From positions 24,117,051 to 24,181,050 of the forward strand of contig NW_004955425.1 of the NCBI RefSeq assembly GCF_000276665.1: a DNA stretch of 64,000 nt. Direction: 5' to 3'. The stretch is from Chinchilla lanigera (taxonomy: Eukaryota; Chordata; Mammalia; Rodentia; Chinchillidae). Positions 1 to 11,417 of the stretch are shown here, one piece after another. A program made the position numbers and the translations under genes. The notes below the pieces were generated by a model that was not told where the DNA came from, made no database searches, and was given only the letters and a program-made list of their open reading frames with translations. Each line of letters starts with the position of its first letter. The stretch's first letter is position 1.

Positions 1-503
1 GGGGAGGCACCTTTCGGTCCGCAGCCCCGCTCGGGCCCGGCGCGCCCTCCCAGCACACAGGGCGGCTCCGTCTGCTCCGGTGGGAAGTGGGCAGCCAGCA
101 GCCCCACTCCACCGAGTGAGACGGGAACCCGGCCTAGCAGGGACTGCGAAAGAAGCAAGGCCCGGTCTCCGCAGAACCCCGGGGCGCCTGCGCAGAGCGG
201 TTCCCAAAGCCCTGCCGCGGACTTCTCGCGAGAACTCAGGCGCGAGTGACGCCAAAGGACGTCTACTTTGAGATTTTGCCGCTGTGTGCCTCTTGCATGG
301 TGGCCGCTCTCACGCTGTAGGCTGCGCTTCTTCCCCTACTTTTACTTGGCCCAAACTCGCTCTGCAGAGCCTGTTTCTCTTCCTTCCTGTCTTTAATAAA
401 ACTTCACCACCCTTTGTGCTTGTCTGACCAATTCTTGGCTCCAGACAGAAAGACCCTAGAAGCCACCTCCAGAAGGAGATCCCAGCACCCCAAACTTGTA
501 ACA
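1..503 (+). mobile_element. Retroviral-type LTR (solo or truncated by the window edge)
   Basis: A very CpG-rich first half (U3-like) is followed by TTTAATAAAACTTC near 393-406 (poly(A) signal region), then a U5-like C-rich part ending CTTGTAACA. This is the U3-R-U5 layout of an endogenous retrovirus LTR. No internal gag/pol sequence follows, so it may be a solo LTR. The left end is cut by the window. Family not identified. Confidence 0.6.
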
Positions 504-574
504 GTAGGAGATATGATCAGCATATATTTGTGGCTGTTTAGTAAGACACAGTGCTATTAACCCAAGTACCTCTC

Positions 575-910
575 ACTTTGAACACACGCATCCCGTTGTT
601 CTTGCTACTTTCTGAAGCAGTTCTGCAGTCCTCTTTTGTGAGTCTTTACAAGGTGTACTCAAAAGTACAATGACTGTTGCTGCCGAGTGCCATCTGGTGG
701 AAAGTCAGGCGTGTAAAAACATGATGCTGCCCCTCATTCATCTTATTCCTGGGATTGGCACCATGTGACTTCGGGCTCTTCCTCAAAGTTGAAATGACCA
801 TGAAGAGTCAATGCTTTGAATCAAGTCAGGACATCTTGACATCCACGACAGTGCAACTAAAGACAAAAACGGACTCCAGAACTACTTCAGCAAGTGGTGA
901 GAGCGATGAG
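575..910. mobile_element. Mariner-like transposon fragments with broken transposase
   Basis: At 755-900 on the plus strand a frame reads LAPCDFGLF, then QCFESSQDI and VQLKTK. LAPCDF-LF with FES-EDI is the signature after the last catalytic Asp of mariner transposases. A frameshift is needed to continue (NGLQNYFSKW then stop). At 575-665 the minus strand carries sequence matching the mariner piece at 54.96-55.03 kb. It is a dead, rearranged copy. Confidence 0.6.
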
Positions 911-917
911 ATGAGTG

Positions 918-1026
918 TTGGAACTGATGGTGCAGGCCTGTAATCCCAGCGCTCGGGAGGCTGAATGAGGCAGCAGGATCACTGGGAGTTCGAGGCCAGC
1001 CTGATCTAAATATCGAGACCCTGTCT
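918..1026 (+). repeat. B1-like SINE (partial)
   Basis: Contains GCCTGTAATCCCAGCGCTCG, a -GAGGCCAGCCTG- core and GAGACCCTGTCTCAG; its 3' tail has become a GAAA microsatellite. Confidence 0.85.
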
Positions 1027-1027
1027 C

Positions 1028-1077
<50 letters not shown>

Positions 1078-1086
1078 GAAAGAAAG
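1027..1086 (+). repeat. (GAAA)n microsatellite
   Basis: About 12 GAAA units at the 3' end of a B1 SINE, a common origin of such arrays. Confidence 0.95.
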
Positions 1087-1329
1087 TTTGACTTGAGAGA
1101 AAGTATTCCGAGGAGAACGCTTGTGTCTTCAGTGTAATACATTTTTAAAATTTAAGCATTCACTGTAGTTTTCCATCATACTGCAGAGGTTCTTCGGTAT
1201 GGTGAGGGTGGAGTTTCCAGGAGAAACACAACCAAAAGGTAAATAAGATACAACAATAATAAGAAGGAAAAAAATAAAAGCCAGGAGAGCACGTCCACCA
1301 CACACCAGGAATGAGGAGGACTGGCAGGA

Positions 1330-1414
1330 CCAAGCAGGGCTGAGGGCCAAGCAGGGCTGAGGGCCAAGCAGGGCTGAGGGCCAAGCAGGGCTGAGGGTTA
1401 AGCAGGGCTCAGGC
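1330..1414 (+). repeat. 17-bp minisatellite, five copies
   Basis: Unit CCAAGCAGGGCTGAGGG; four identical copies in a row and a fifth with changes. Confidence 0.95.
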
Positions 1415-1581
1415 CCAGGTGGGCAGGTTTGCCCATGGTGGAGCAGGGCAGGCAGTGTCCCTTAGGGCAGGGCTGTGCATTCCCCACTCCTCTCAGGAGC
1501 AGCTGCTGTCCCTGACCTTCCCTGCTTCGCTTGGACTCCTCCCTTATTTTCTCCTCCCTTATTTTCTCTCTCTTTCACTGT

Positions 1582-1668
1582 CTCTCTCCCTGTTGAAGTA
1601 CTAGGATTGAACCTACAGCCTTGTAATGCTAGACAGGCCCTCTTCTGCTGAGCCACATCTCCAGCTAC
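1582..1668 (-). repeat. ID-type tRNA-derived SINE, degraded
   Basis: Minus-strand copy: GAAGTACTAGGATTGAACC, GACAGGC and TGCTGAGCCACATCTCCAG mark the A/B-box tRNA-like body. Confidence 0.7.
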
Positions 1669-2189
1669 TCTCTTTTTCTCGAAACTTCTCTTTTTTTCAG
1701 TCTCAATGTTGACAAAATGATTTTGTGTCTTTCTTTCCCACTAGAGACTGGGTTTTCCAGCACACGGTCATGTCTTACCCATTCCTGTACCTCCCCAGGG
1801 CCTTTCTATGTTCCTGACCATGTTCACATTCGGTTTGGTGAATGAATAAATTCACTGAATAAAAACTGAATGAATAATGAAGGATGTACTTTGCTGCCTT
1901 ATGAGCATACTTTGAATTTCTCTGTATGTGACACAGAATCATCATAGCAAGCGGGTATTATGCAAACTGATGTGGGAATGCCCCCTAGGGCTGCCCAAGG
2001 GCCAGGGGAGGCCACAGAGAGACGGGCTTTAATAAAGGCAAGGAGAACTGCACATTAGCATTGGTAAGATGTGTTTCAGGGATTCACAAGAGCCCAGCAA
2101 GACTGAGGACTCTGGGAGGTGACAGGCGATGGGTGGACTGGGCAGGGAGTCAGCATCTGTACCTGTAGGCGTACTAGATCTTTGTCATT
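1669..2189. other. No gene seen
   Basis: Unique-looking intergenic sequence between a SINE and the L1; a short TGAAT-rich run lies at 1835-1880. Confidence 0.6.
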
Positions 2190-3012
2190 AGAAAAACATT
2201 TTAGGGAGTTTAATTTCTGAGTTCTTTATACATTCTAGATGTATATACTCTGTCCTATGAGTAGATGGCAAAAAAGTTTTCCATTCTGTAGGCTGTCGCT
2301 TCACTCTGTGGATGGTTTTCTTTGCTATGCAGAAGCTTTTTAATTTGATATGATCCCTTTTGTTGGTTCTTGAAATTATTTATTGTGCAATTAGGTTTCT
2401 GATCAAGGAAGTCCTTGCCTACGCCTATGTCTTCAGCTGTTTTACCTGTTTTAGGTTCCAGCAGATTCAGTGTTTCTGTTCTTATATCTAGGTCTTTGAT
2501 CTATTTTGATTTGATTTTAGTACAGGGTGAGAGATATGGATCTAGATTCATTCTTCTGCACATGGAAAACTAGTTTTCCCAGCACCATTTGTTAGAGGCT
2601 AACTTTTCTCCAGCATTTGTCTTTAGCTCCTTTGTCAAAGGTCAGATGGCTAAAGGTACATGGGGCTCTGTGTGTTTCTTTCAATTCTATTGGGCTACAC
2701 ATCTATTTTTGTGCCAGTACCATGCTGTTTTTATCACTGTAGGTTTGTGATATAACTTGAAATCCAGGATTGCAATGCCTCCTGCTTTGCTCTTTTTGTT
2801 CAGGATTGCTTTGACCATTCTGGGTCTTTTCTGGTTCTGTGTAATTGTAGGGGGTATTTTTCTAGTTCTGTGAAGAATGCTGTTAGTATTTTGATTGGAA
2901 TTGCATTAAATCTATATAACACTTTTTAAAAAAAGTTTTTTATATAACACTTTTGATAAAGTAACCATTTTAATTTTGCTATCCAGGGGATAGCAAACAG
3001 GGGATGTCTTTC

Positions 3013-3180
3013 TATTTTCTTTCTTTTTTTTTGGTCTTTTTGAGACAGGGTCTCACTATGTAGTTCGGGCTGGTCTTGAGTTCACTTTGTAGCTCAGGCT
3101 GGCCTTGAACTTGCAACGATCCTCTTGCCTCAGCCTCCTGAGTACTGGGATTACAGGTGTGCGCCACCACACCCGGCTCT
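3013..3180 (-). repeat. B1-like SINE in L1
   Basis: Oligo-T head, then GAGACAGGGTCTCACTATG and GGGATTACAGGTGTGCGCCA on the plus strand, so the element is on minus. Confidence 0.95.
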
Positions 3181-3514
3181 TGTCTTTCTACTTACTAATA
3201 GTCTCTTCAATTTCTTTGTTCAGAGTAGCAGTTTTCATTATGGCAGTCCTTGGTTAGGTTGATTGCTATGTATTTAATGTTTTTTTTTTTTTTTCCCCTT
3301 TGGAGCTACAATAAATTGATTTCCTGATGGGATTTCCAATGGGATTGTTTTCCTGATTTCTTTCTCAGTGTGTTCCCTATTTGATGGCCCAAACATATTT
3401 GGGAACACTATTGGTTTTTTTTTTTTTTCTGTATTCTTATTTTTTCTTTTTTTTTCTAATCAGACTTTATTGGTACATTTTAGATATACATAATGATCAC
3501 ATTCATCTTACACT

Positions 3515-3688
3515 GTTGACTTTTTTTTTCTTTTTTTTGGTCTTTTTGAGACAGGGTCTCGCTATGTAGTTCAGGCTGGTCTTGAGCTCACTTTGTAGCC
3601 CAAGCTAGTCTCAAACTCACAATGATCCTCCTGTCTCAGCCTCCCAAGTGCTGGGATTACAGGCGTGTACCACCACGCCTGGCCCTGA
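3515..3688 (-). repeat. B1-like SINE in L1
   Basis: Same layout: T-rich head, GAGACAGGGTCTCGCTATG, and GTACCACCACGCCTGGCC end. Confidence 0.95.
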
Positions 3689-4460
3689 CTGTTGACTATT
3701 GTATGCTGAGCAGTTTGCATCTTGCCACTTTACTGAATTCATTTATTAAGTCTAAGAGTCTTCTGATGTCTTTTATTGGGTCTTCTGTGGAAAGGACCAT
3801 TTCATCTCCAAGTAAAGATAATTTGATTTCTTCCCTTCCTATCTGTATCTCTTTTATTTCTTTCTCTTCTCTGATTGTTCTAGCTAATGTTCTAAGAAGT
3901 ATATTGAACAGAAATGCTGAGAATGGACACCTTTGTTTCATCCTTAGAGGGAATTCTTTCCATTTTTCCCATTTAGTATGACGTTGGCTGTGGGTTTGTT
4001 ATAAATGGCTTTTATCAGTTTAAGATAAAGTCATTCTATGTCTATTTTCATTAGTTTTTATAATGAGTGGGTGTTGGATCTTGTCAAAGGCTTTCTCTGC
4101 ATCTAATGAGATGATAATGTGGTTTTATCCTTACTTCTATTTATATGGTATATTATCTTAATAGATTTATGTATGTTGTACCATCCTTGCATTCCTGGGA
4201 TAAAGCCAATTTGATCATGACTTAGGATCTTTTTAGTAATTTGTTGCTTCTGGTTGCAAACATTTTGTTGAGGATTTTTGTGTTTATATTCACTAAGGAT
4301 ATTGGCCTGTAGGTTTCCATTTTGGTTGAGTCCTTGTCTGGCTTTGGTATCAGGGTAACGCTGGCTTCAAGAAATAAATTGATAATGTTCCTTCCCTTTC
4401 AATCTCATGGAAAGTTTGAGAAGGACTGGAGTTAGCTTTTCTCTAAAGTTCTAGTAAAAT

Positions 4461-4612
4461 TCAGCTGGGTGTGGTAGCACACTCCTGTAATCTGAGCACT
4501 CAGGAGGCAGAAAGATTGCCACAAGTTTGAGGCCAGCCTAGGCTACAGAGTGAGTTCAAGACCAACCTAAACTATATAGCAAGATCCTGCCTCAAGAAGA
4601 GAAAAACAAAAG
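4461..4612 (+). repeat. B1-like SINE in L1
   Basis: AGCTGGGTGTGGTAGCACAC start, A-rich end. The flanks repeat (AAAGT(T)C(T)(A/T)GTAAAATTCAG on the left, AAAGTCCTGGTAAAATTCAG on the right), a target-site duplication of about 20 bp. Confidence 0.93.
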
Positions 4613-4685
4613 TCCTGGTAAAATTCAGTGATGAATCCATCAGGTCCTGGGCTTTCCTCAGTTGGTAGTTTCTGCATTGTTTTTT

Positions 4686-4762
4686 TGTTTTGGTACTAGG
4701 AATTGAACTCAGAACCTTGCTCTTGCCAGGCAGGTGCTGTGCTGCTGAGCTGTCTCCTCAGC
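4686..4762 (-). repeat. ID-type SINE in L1
   Basis: TTTTGGTACTAGGAATTGAA, CCAGGCAGGTGCTGTGCTGC and GAGCTGTCTCC mark a reversed ID element. Confidence 0.9.
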
Positions 4763-5172
4763 AGTTGGTTTTTATCACTGCCTCAATTTCACTGGCTTTT
4801 GTTGGTGTATTCAGGGTTTTAAAAAATGTCTTGTTGGTTCAATTATGGTAAATCACACGTATCTAGGAATTTATCCATTTCTTTTAGATTCTCCAATTTA
4901 TTGAAATATAAATTTTCAAAACAGTTTCTTATGACCCTTTGGATTTCAGCACTGTTCATTATGATTTCTCACTTTTAATTACTAATTACATTAACATGGG
5001 TCTTTCCTTCTTTTAGCATGTTTGGCTAAGGCTCTATCAATCTTATTTATGCTTTTAAAGAACCAACTCTTGATCCATTGATTCATGCTCTGATCTTTAT
5101 AATTTCTTTCCTTCTACAGGTTTTGGATTTGGGTTGCTCTTGTTTTTCTATGACCTTAAGATGTAGCAATAT

Positions 5173-5263
5173 GGGGGCTGGGGATTTAGCTCAGTGGTAC
5201 AGCGCCTGCCTGGCAAGCACAAGGTTGTGGGTTTGATTCCCAGTACCAGGAAAGAAAATAAAA
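5173..5263 (+). repeat. ID-type SINE in L1
   Basis: GGGGCTGGGGATTTAGCTCA start, GGGTTTGATTCCCAGTACCA (B-box region), then an A-rich tail. Confidence 0.95.
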
Positions 5264-5421
5264 GATGTACCAATAGGTTATTTATTTGGTAATTCTCTAT
5301 TTTTCTGATGTAGAAAAACAAAGCTATAAACAATTATACTCAGAGCTATAAACTTCACTCTTAGGATTGCTTTCATTGTGTCCCACTGGTTTTGGTATAT
5401 TGTACTACCACTCTGGGGAGG

Positions 5422-5589
5422 GTTGATTTTGGTTTGTTTGTTTGTTTGTTTGTTTGTTTTGAGATACCTTATAGTTCAAATTGGCTTCAACTCACTATGT
5501 AACCCAGGCTGACCTTGAACTCATGGTGATCCTCCTGCCTCAGCCTCCTAAATGCTGGGATTACAGGCAGGCACCACCATGCCCAGCCT
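5422..5589 (-). repeat. B1-like SINE in L1
   Basis: A (GTTT)n tail, then TTTGAGATACCTTATAGTTC and GGCACCACCATGCCCAGCC. Confidence 0.92.
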
Positions 5590-7061
5590 GTACTGTCATT
5601 TTTGTTTTCTAAGAACTTCTAAATTTTTTCCCTGATTTCATCTGTGACCCACTGATTATTCAGGGATACATTATGTAATGTCCATATGTTTGCAGTTTCT
5701 ATGGTTTAATTTACTATTGATGTCTGCTGTCATCCCATTGTGATCTGATAAGATACAAGGGATTGTTTCAATTCTTTTGTATTTATTTAAACATGATGCA
5801 GTCCACTTTGAAAAAAGTTCCATGAGCTGCTGAGAATGTGTATTTTACTGTTGTTGGCCAAATCACTGTAGATAAATGTTTGATCCATTTATTCAATGGT
5901 ATGTTTCTTTTTGCATTTTTGCTTGGTTGACTTATCTATTTGTGAGAGTCCAGTGTTAAAGCCCACCACTATGATTGTGTTGATGTGTATCAGTCCTTTT
6001 CTCTCAAGAAGTTTTTGTTTATGAAATTGGTTGTGCCAATATTTGGTGCCTATAAATTTGCAATTGTTATCTCTTTCAGCTGAGTTGTCTCCTTTACCAA
6101 TATGTAGTGACCATCTTTGTCTCTGTGGGTCAATTCTGGCTTGAAGTCTACTTTGTCTGAAATTAGGATGGCTACTCCTACTTCCTTTTGAGCTCTAATT
6201 CCATGGAGTATTGTTTTTCATCTTTTCATTTTCAGCCTACTTCAGTGGTGGTGAATCTATGGCACATGTGTTATTGTGCTTTTATTTTAGGACAAAAGAT
6301 GTTAATGTAGAGTTGTTTTTTTTCTAAAGTAAAACCTCAGTCTTCAGGTTTAATTTCAGTGTTGGCACTTTGTGATAAGGAGGTGGCCTTGGGGTTGCAG
6401 TATGGCACTCAGTCTCTAAAAGGCTCACCATCACTTGTCTTTGTGTTTCTTTGTGGATGAGGCGAATCTCTTGCAGGCAATGTATAGTTGGGTTTTGTTT
6501 CTTGATCCAATCTGCCAGCATGTCTTTTCTTTGAGGAGCCAAAAACCATTTGCACTGAGCAGTACTGCTCACAGATATTTACTGATTCCTGTCATTATAC
6601 TATTTTTTCAGGGCTGACTCCTTTCTATTTTCCTTTAACTACTCTTCCAGTCAGGTGCATTATTTCTTTTGTTTTGTTTTGTTTTGCTTTTTGGTGATGT
6701 TGGCCTTGCTATCTGGGTTTAGAGTTCCACTGAGTATTTTCTGCAATGCTGGTTTTGTGGTCATGAATTTCTTTTGATTGTTTTTGTTGTAAAAAGTTTT
6801 TATTTTTCTGTCAATCTTGAAGGATAATTTTGCAGAATGTAGTAATATAGGTTGGCAATTGTTTTTTTATTTTAGGGCTTGAAAAACTTCAATCTCTCCT
6901 AAACTTTAAAATTTGTGTTGAAAAAGATGCTGTTATCCTGAAATGCTTGCTTTTACAAGTTGTTTAGTGCTTTTCTCTAATGGCTTTTAGTATTCTTTGT
7001 TCTGAATTTCTTAGATTTTTCACTGTGCTATGTCATGTGGAGGTTCTTTTCTGCTCATTTC

Positions 7062-7127
7062 TTTTTTTTTTTTTTTTTTTTTGTCTTTTTGAGACAGGAT
7101 CTCGCTATGCAGTTCAGTCTGGCCTTC
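7062..7127 (-). repeat. B1-like SINE, 3' end only
   Basis: Oligo-T followed by GTCTTTTTGAGACAGGATCT and GCAGTTCAGTCTGGCCTT, then L1 sequence resumes; a 5'-truncated copy. Confidence 0.8.
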
Positions 7128-7243
7128 TAAATGTTTCATTTAACTGAGTATCTGTTAAAATCTCTGGATTTGGAAAGTTTTCTGCAATGGTTTTGGTGAA
7201 CAAATTTTTTATACCATTAACGTTTATTTTCCAGCTCTTCCTT

Positions 7244-7341
7244 TTTTGTTGTTTTTTTTTTTTTCCGGTACCAGGAATCGAACTCACAATCTTGTGCTTG
7301 CCAGGCAGGCATTGTGCTGCTGAGCTAAATCCCCAGCCCCT
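7244..7341 (-). repeat. ID-type SINE in L1
   Basis: Oligo-T then CCGGTACCAGGAATCGAAC and GAGCTAAATCCCCAGCCCC. The target CCAGCTCTTCCTT is repeated on both sides. Confidence 0.94.
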
Positions 7342-7409
7342 CCAGCTCTTCCTTGACTCCTATAATTTTTAGACTAGCTCTTTTACAGTCTTCTAAGAGC
7401 TCTTGAATC

Positions 7410-7842
7410 AACTTTTTTGATTTTTTGGAACAGGGGTCTCGCTATGTAATTCTGTAAAGATCTGTTGGTTTCTTGCTGTGTCCTGGGAAGGATTAGAAGC
7501 AAGAATTAGGAAAAAATAGACAAGAGACAAAAAGCTGGGATCAAGTGGAGGCTCTCTCTCTCCTGAGTGGAGGAGGGGAACTGCCCAAGAACAGTAGAGC
7601 ATTTATTTAATACCCTCAAGAGGTTGATTAATTTTAGCAGTTAATAGGCTACAATGGCTTGTTTACATGCTTTGAGGCACTCACATGTTCTCAGGCTGGC
7701 TTTGCCTGGCATGTGTAATTACTTTCCAGCTTCAGCCACTCCCAACATGTAGTTCAGGCTGGCCTTGAACTCACAGAAATCCTCCTGCCTCAGCCTCTTG
7801 ATTCCTAAGATTATAGGCATGTGCCATGATGCTCAACTGAAT
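7410..7842 (-). repeat. B1-like SINE split by a solo LTR
   Basis: Left part 7410-7452 ends CTCGCTATGTAATTC; right part 7748-7842 resumes TGTAGTTCAGGCTGGCCTTG. The two parts join into one B1 once the LTR between them is taken out. Confidence 0.88.
7453..7747 (-). mobile_element. Solo LTR (class II/ERVK-like), nested in a B1
   Basis: On the minus strand the 295-bp insert begins TGTTGGGAGTGG and ends AGATCTTTACA, the TG...CA ends of an LTR. It has a TATA/poly(A)-like GGTATTAAATAAATG and a pyrimidine-rich U5-like part. It is flanked by TGTAATTC (7445-7452) and TGTAGTTC (7748-7755), an 8-bp duplication with one mismatch. No internal viral sequence is present. Class assignment is by look only. Confidence 0.75.
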
Positions 7843-7877
7843 CAACCTTTTTTTTTGTTTCTTAGAATATTATTGGG

Positions 7878-7996
7878 GGGCTGGGGATGTGGCTCAGTGG
7901 TAGAGTTCTTGCCTTGCATGCATAAAGCCCTAGGTTCGATCCCCAGCACCACAAAATAAATGAATGAATGAATGAATGAATAAATAAATAAATAAA
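7878..7996 (+). repeat. ID-type SINE with (GAAT)n/(AAAT)n tail
   Basis: GGGGCTGGGGATGTGGCTCA start and GGTTCGATCCCCAGCACCAC end; this end differs from the other copies here, which end in AGTACCAG. The tail is tetranucleotide repeats. Confidence 0.93.
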
Positions 7997-8490
7997 ATAC
8001 TTAAAATTCCACCATTGGGAGAAAATATTCACTATTTCACCAGTTGACCTGGCTTAGAAACTGCATCTGCAAGTATGCAGTCATATTGACAAATATAAAA
8101 TTTTAGACTATTATTGAGTGAGTGATCGATCTACTACATCCTTCTTGTCCTCCAGTAATGAAATTCTCTCTTCTGATTGGTTATGTCTATTAGCATAGCT
8201 TTCATTTGTGTTTTTCATTTCCAGGATTTCTGCTTGATTCATTTCTTAACCTCTAATTCTTTACTACAATGGTCCCTCATGCACTACATTGTCTTCTCAA
8301 GTCTAATCAGAGGTTTATGTCTTCTTTATGATCAATAAACATATTACTAATTAATCCTTTATTTGCTTATGCATATCCTGTGAGCTCATTGAACATCTTA
8401 TATATTTGCTAATTTATTCTTTGATCTCTTCAAACATTTTAACCATTTGGTTTTTTCAGTTGTTTGCCTGAAACCTCCTCAACTTGTGTG

Positions 8491-9029
8491 CCCGTGAAAT
8501 CAGCCTTTGGGGAGTTATGAATTTTTTGAGCCATCTTATTGCCTTGCTTCTTCTCAATTCCTGTGTTTCTGTGTGGAATGCTCTAGATCAGTTGGGCCTG
8601 AATGCTCTGTCATTATAGCAGTGATATCTAGAACTGAACTGCAAGAAGAGGATAACTACCCACAGTATCAGCATCCAAAGAACCAATCACATATTGATGT
8701 GTAGTTTAGAGCTTGTTTAGCAAGTTTTCTACTCTTTCAATAACCCAGAATACAGAGGATTAGCAATGGTAGAGAAAGGGCTTGGGTACAGGATAAGACA
8801 AAAGAAAAAATAATTTGAAAATAAATGAGAGAAACTGAGATAACCAGGAGACTACAAAGAAACAAAAGTAGACACAAGAAAAAGGTTTTGATGATATTAT
8901 GTTTATACTCATAATCAAGAGGGAGGAAGTTTGAGAGGATATGTGTGCGGACAGAGGATTTGTAAGCAGAAAGTGGAGAAGCTTTATGGAGATTTTATCC
9001 AATTAATAGACTAGCAGAAGCCCTGTATT
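8491..9029. other. No gene seen
   Basis: Intergenic, A-rich on the plus strand at 8760-8960; no recognisable element. Confidence 0.5.
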
Positions 9030-9043
9030 AGAAAGCCTAGGCC

Positions 9044-9157
9044 ATGGGGCTGGGGATTTAGCTCAGTGGCACAGCGCCTGCGTGGCAAGCGTGAGGTCAT
9101 GAGTTCACTTCCCAGTACCAGAAAAAAAAAAACCAAAAAAAAAAAAAATAAATAAAA
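9044..9157 (+). repeat. ID-type SINE with intact target-site duplication
   Basis: GGGGCTGGGGATTTAGCTCA start, long A-rich tail. The 14-bp target AGAAAGCCTAGGCC is perfect on both sides (9030-9043 and 9158-9171), so the insertion is relatively young. Confidence 0.96.
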
Positions 9158-9171
9158 AGAAAGCCTAGGCC

Positions 9172-11247
9172 GTGTGAGGGAGAACACGATGGGTCAGTGT
9201 AAAACACTAGAACACAAGCGTCACCGATCATACAGCTTCTCATGTAAATTAGAGCAAAAGGGAAAATTAAGTTTTTATAATAGTTTTTATATACAAGGAG
9301 AAAAGGGCAAGTGGGGATACTGTACGAGGGGAAAGAAGAAAGGGAACGAGGGCAGGACTTGCCGTGGACGGTGAGAGGATAGGGGAGACTGAGGTCAGTT
9401 AATGACCCCACAGACGTCAATTTAGAGATATTACCAAATGACTCTTGGTGAGGAGGAAAGTAATGCAAGGCGTTAAGACACTGTGGTATTTAGACTAATC
9501 TTAGAACTTACGTATAATTTATACACAGAAAGGGAGAGAAATGAAGAAAAAATAAAGGTAAGAAAGAAAAATGTAAGGGAGAGGAGCGGAGACAGATGGG
9601 AGGAAGCGGGAAATCACGGAGGGGGGAAATGAGACCGGACAGCAGCTGCGATGAGAGATGGAGAGGCCATGCGCCGCCGCTGAACAGCCCAGCGAGGTTA
9701 CAAAGTGCCCAGAAACATCCCTCAATGGCGCGTGTGTCACTCCACGGCATGGAATGTTTTATGAGCAACGTTGGAAAATTTATAGACATTGCTATAACCA
9801 CACACGCACATATACAAAAGCCCATCACTCAAAAATACCAAAGAGAAGGAATTATGCGCACACACACAGATACAAAGGGCACCACCCTCGGGGGCCTCTG
9901 CTGTTAGAGCGTCGGTCGGCAACGCCCTTCCCCCCAACTATAGTGACATCAAGCCCACGGCTGAGATTCTGCTGTTCTCTCAGCTTGCCGTACTGGCCAA
10001 GGCCAGTTATGTCCCAGCTCACCCCACCCCTTCTCTGGCTGCCACTTCAGCAGCCCCCTGTGGTCAGGCGGGGGGTGGTGTCCCCCTCCTGCAAGCTACT
10101 CTGATGGCGTTTCTCTGTTCCTTGTACTCCCAGATCAAAGCACACTTCGAACTTGCCTGGCTTTAGCCTGGCCCAGGGTGTTAGTGGTTTCTGGGGGTGG
10201 GGCGTGTGGGGGGAGGCGCAGGAAGTAGTGTCCACAGGTGCTGGTTCAGGTTATTGTCTCCATCCCCAGCGATCTGTGTCCCTGTCATTCAGCTTCACAG
10301 AGGGGCTCTCTCGCGCCTGTGACCTCAGTGGCCTTCAAGGCTAGGCAGAAGAGACCTCTTCTTCGCAGCACTGAGCCCCGTTTGCAGGGCTTTGGGAAGG
10401 ATGTCACACAGGAGCTCGGGGCACCGAGGGTGTTGGGAGACAGCCGGCTCTGCCCCTGCCCCAGGGAGATTTCTCCACCCCTGGATCCACCCAGCACCAC
10501 CACTGCCAGCTCCTGCTGTGACCTGTAGTTGGCAGTGCAAAACGGAACTTTAAAAATTAGATTTCTTTTTTCTCTTTGAGATAAGCAGCTTCTCCAAGCT
10601 TCCTCCAGCTGAGCACATAACCAACACCCCCTCCCCGCCTCAGCCCAGAAGTGACAGAATGTGCAAAGCCCCAGGAGGCAGGAGCCGGGTTTCCTTTCCA
10701 CAAAATGGGGACAACGAGCTGAAGGTGGCTGGAGGCGATAAGCAGTCAGGAAGATGTGCACTGCCCCTCTGTGCTCCCTCCGCTCCCTCCGCGCTCTGAA
10801 AGGCCCTGGCCCACCTGCACACTGGAATTGGTATCTGAGGCAAGTGGGCCCCTCCATCTCCTCGGAGCTAGCTTTGATAAATTCTTTTTCTTGTTCCACA
10901 AATACATGTCCTCCTTTGAACTCCAGCTGTACAGAACTCAGGTCTGCCCCACCACCCGTCCTTGCGCTGCTCACCACAAGCTGTGCAGGGTGACTGTATG
11001 GCCTCAGCTTTGGTTGGGTCCCTTAACCATGGTACGGAAAATCGTGCTCATTCTGCTAGCGTTCTGGTGAGGAGTGGAAGATCTTGGAGAGCCTGTCAGT
11101 TCATTACAGCATAGAGAATAAATGTGTCAGAAATTATTTTAATTTAAATTTCCACTTCCTGATTAGATTTAGAATCCCATTTGCCTGTCGAAAGATTATA
11201 AATTGGAAAATAGTTCCTGTCTGCAAAGTATTTTAAGAAGCAGACCC
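9172..11247. other. Intergenic, no gene supported
   Basis: Purine-rich at 9290-9660, then GC-richer to about 11 kb. The longest open frame (230 codons, minus, 10285-10977) has no recognised domain and no clear exon borders. I see no SINE in this block. Confidence 0.5.
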
Positions 11248-11417
11248 ACCGGGTGCGGTGGCACAGGCCTGTAATCCCAGCACTTGGGAGGATCATTGTG
11301 AGTTTGAGACCAGCCTGGGCTACAAAGTGAGCTCAAGGCCAGCCTGAACTGCATAGTGAGACCCTGTCTCAAAGAGACCAAACAAAAAAAGACAAAAAAA
11401 AAAAAAAAAAAAAAACC
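11248..11417 (+). repeat. B1-like SINE
   Basis: CCGGGTGCGGTGGCACAGGC start and long A tail; the usual GCTGAGGCAGGAG segment is deleted after ACTTGGGAG. Confidence 0.94.

Larger units (their letters stand above)
2190..8490 (-). mobile_element. Degraded LINE-1, minus strand, broken by many later insertions
   Basis: The plus strand reads as the reverse complement of L1. The late ORF2 part is at 2200-2600 (the segment with GCAGAAGCTTTTTAATTTGA). The ORF2 start, with an endonuclease-like frame LADWIKKQNPTIHCLQE, is at about 6460-6570. Further upstream, 6700-8480 matches L1 ORF1-region sequence. The 3' UTR is missing. The body carries five B1, three or four ID SINEs and one solo LTR. Both ORFs are full of stops and frameshifts, so it is inactive. 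The many open frames of 60-120 codons here belong to it or to chance. Confidence 0.8.

Noticed and set aside
5173..5263. tRNA gene (A- and B-box-like sequence)
   Set aside because: It is one of about twenty ID-type SINEs with A-rich tails and target duplications; no tRNA fold is kept.
6324..6572. 82-codon minus frame resembling an endonuclease
   Set aside because: Not a host gene; it is the start of broken L1 ORF2.
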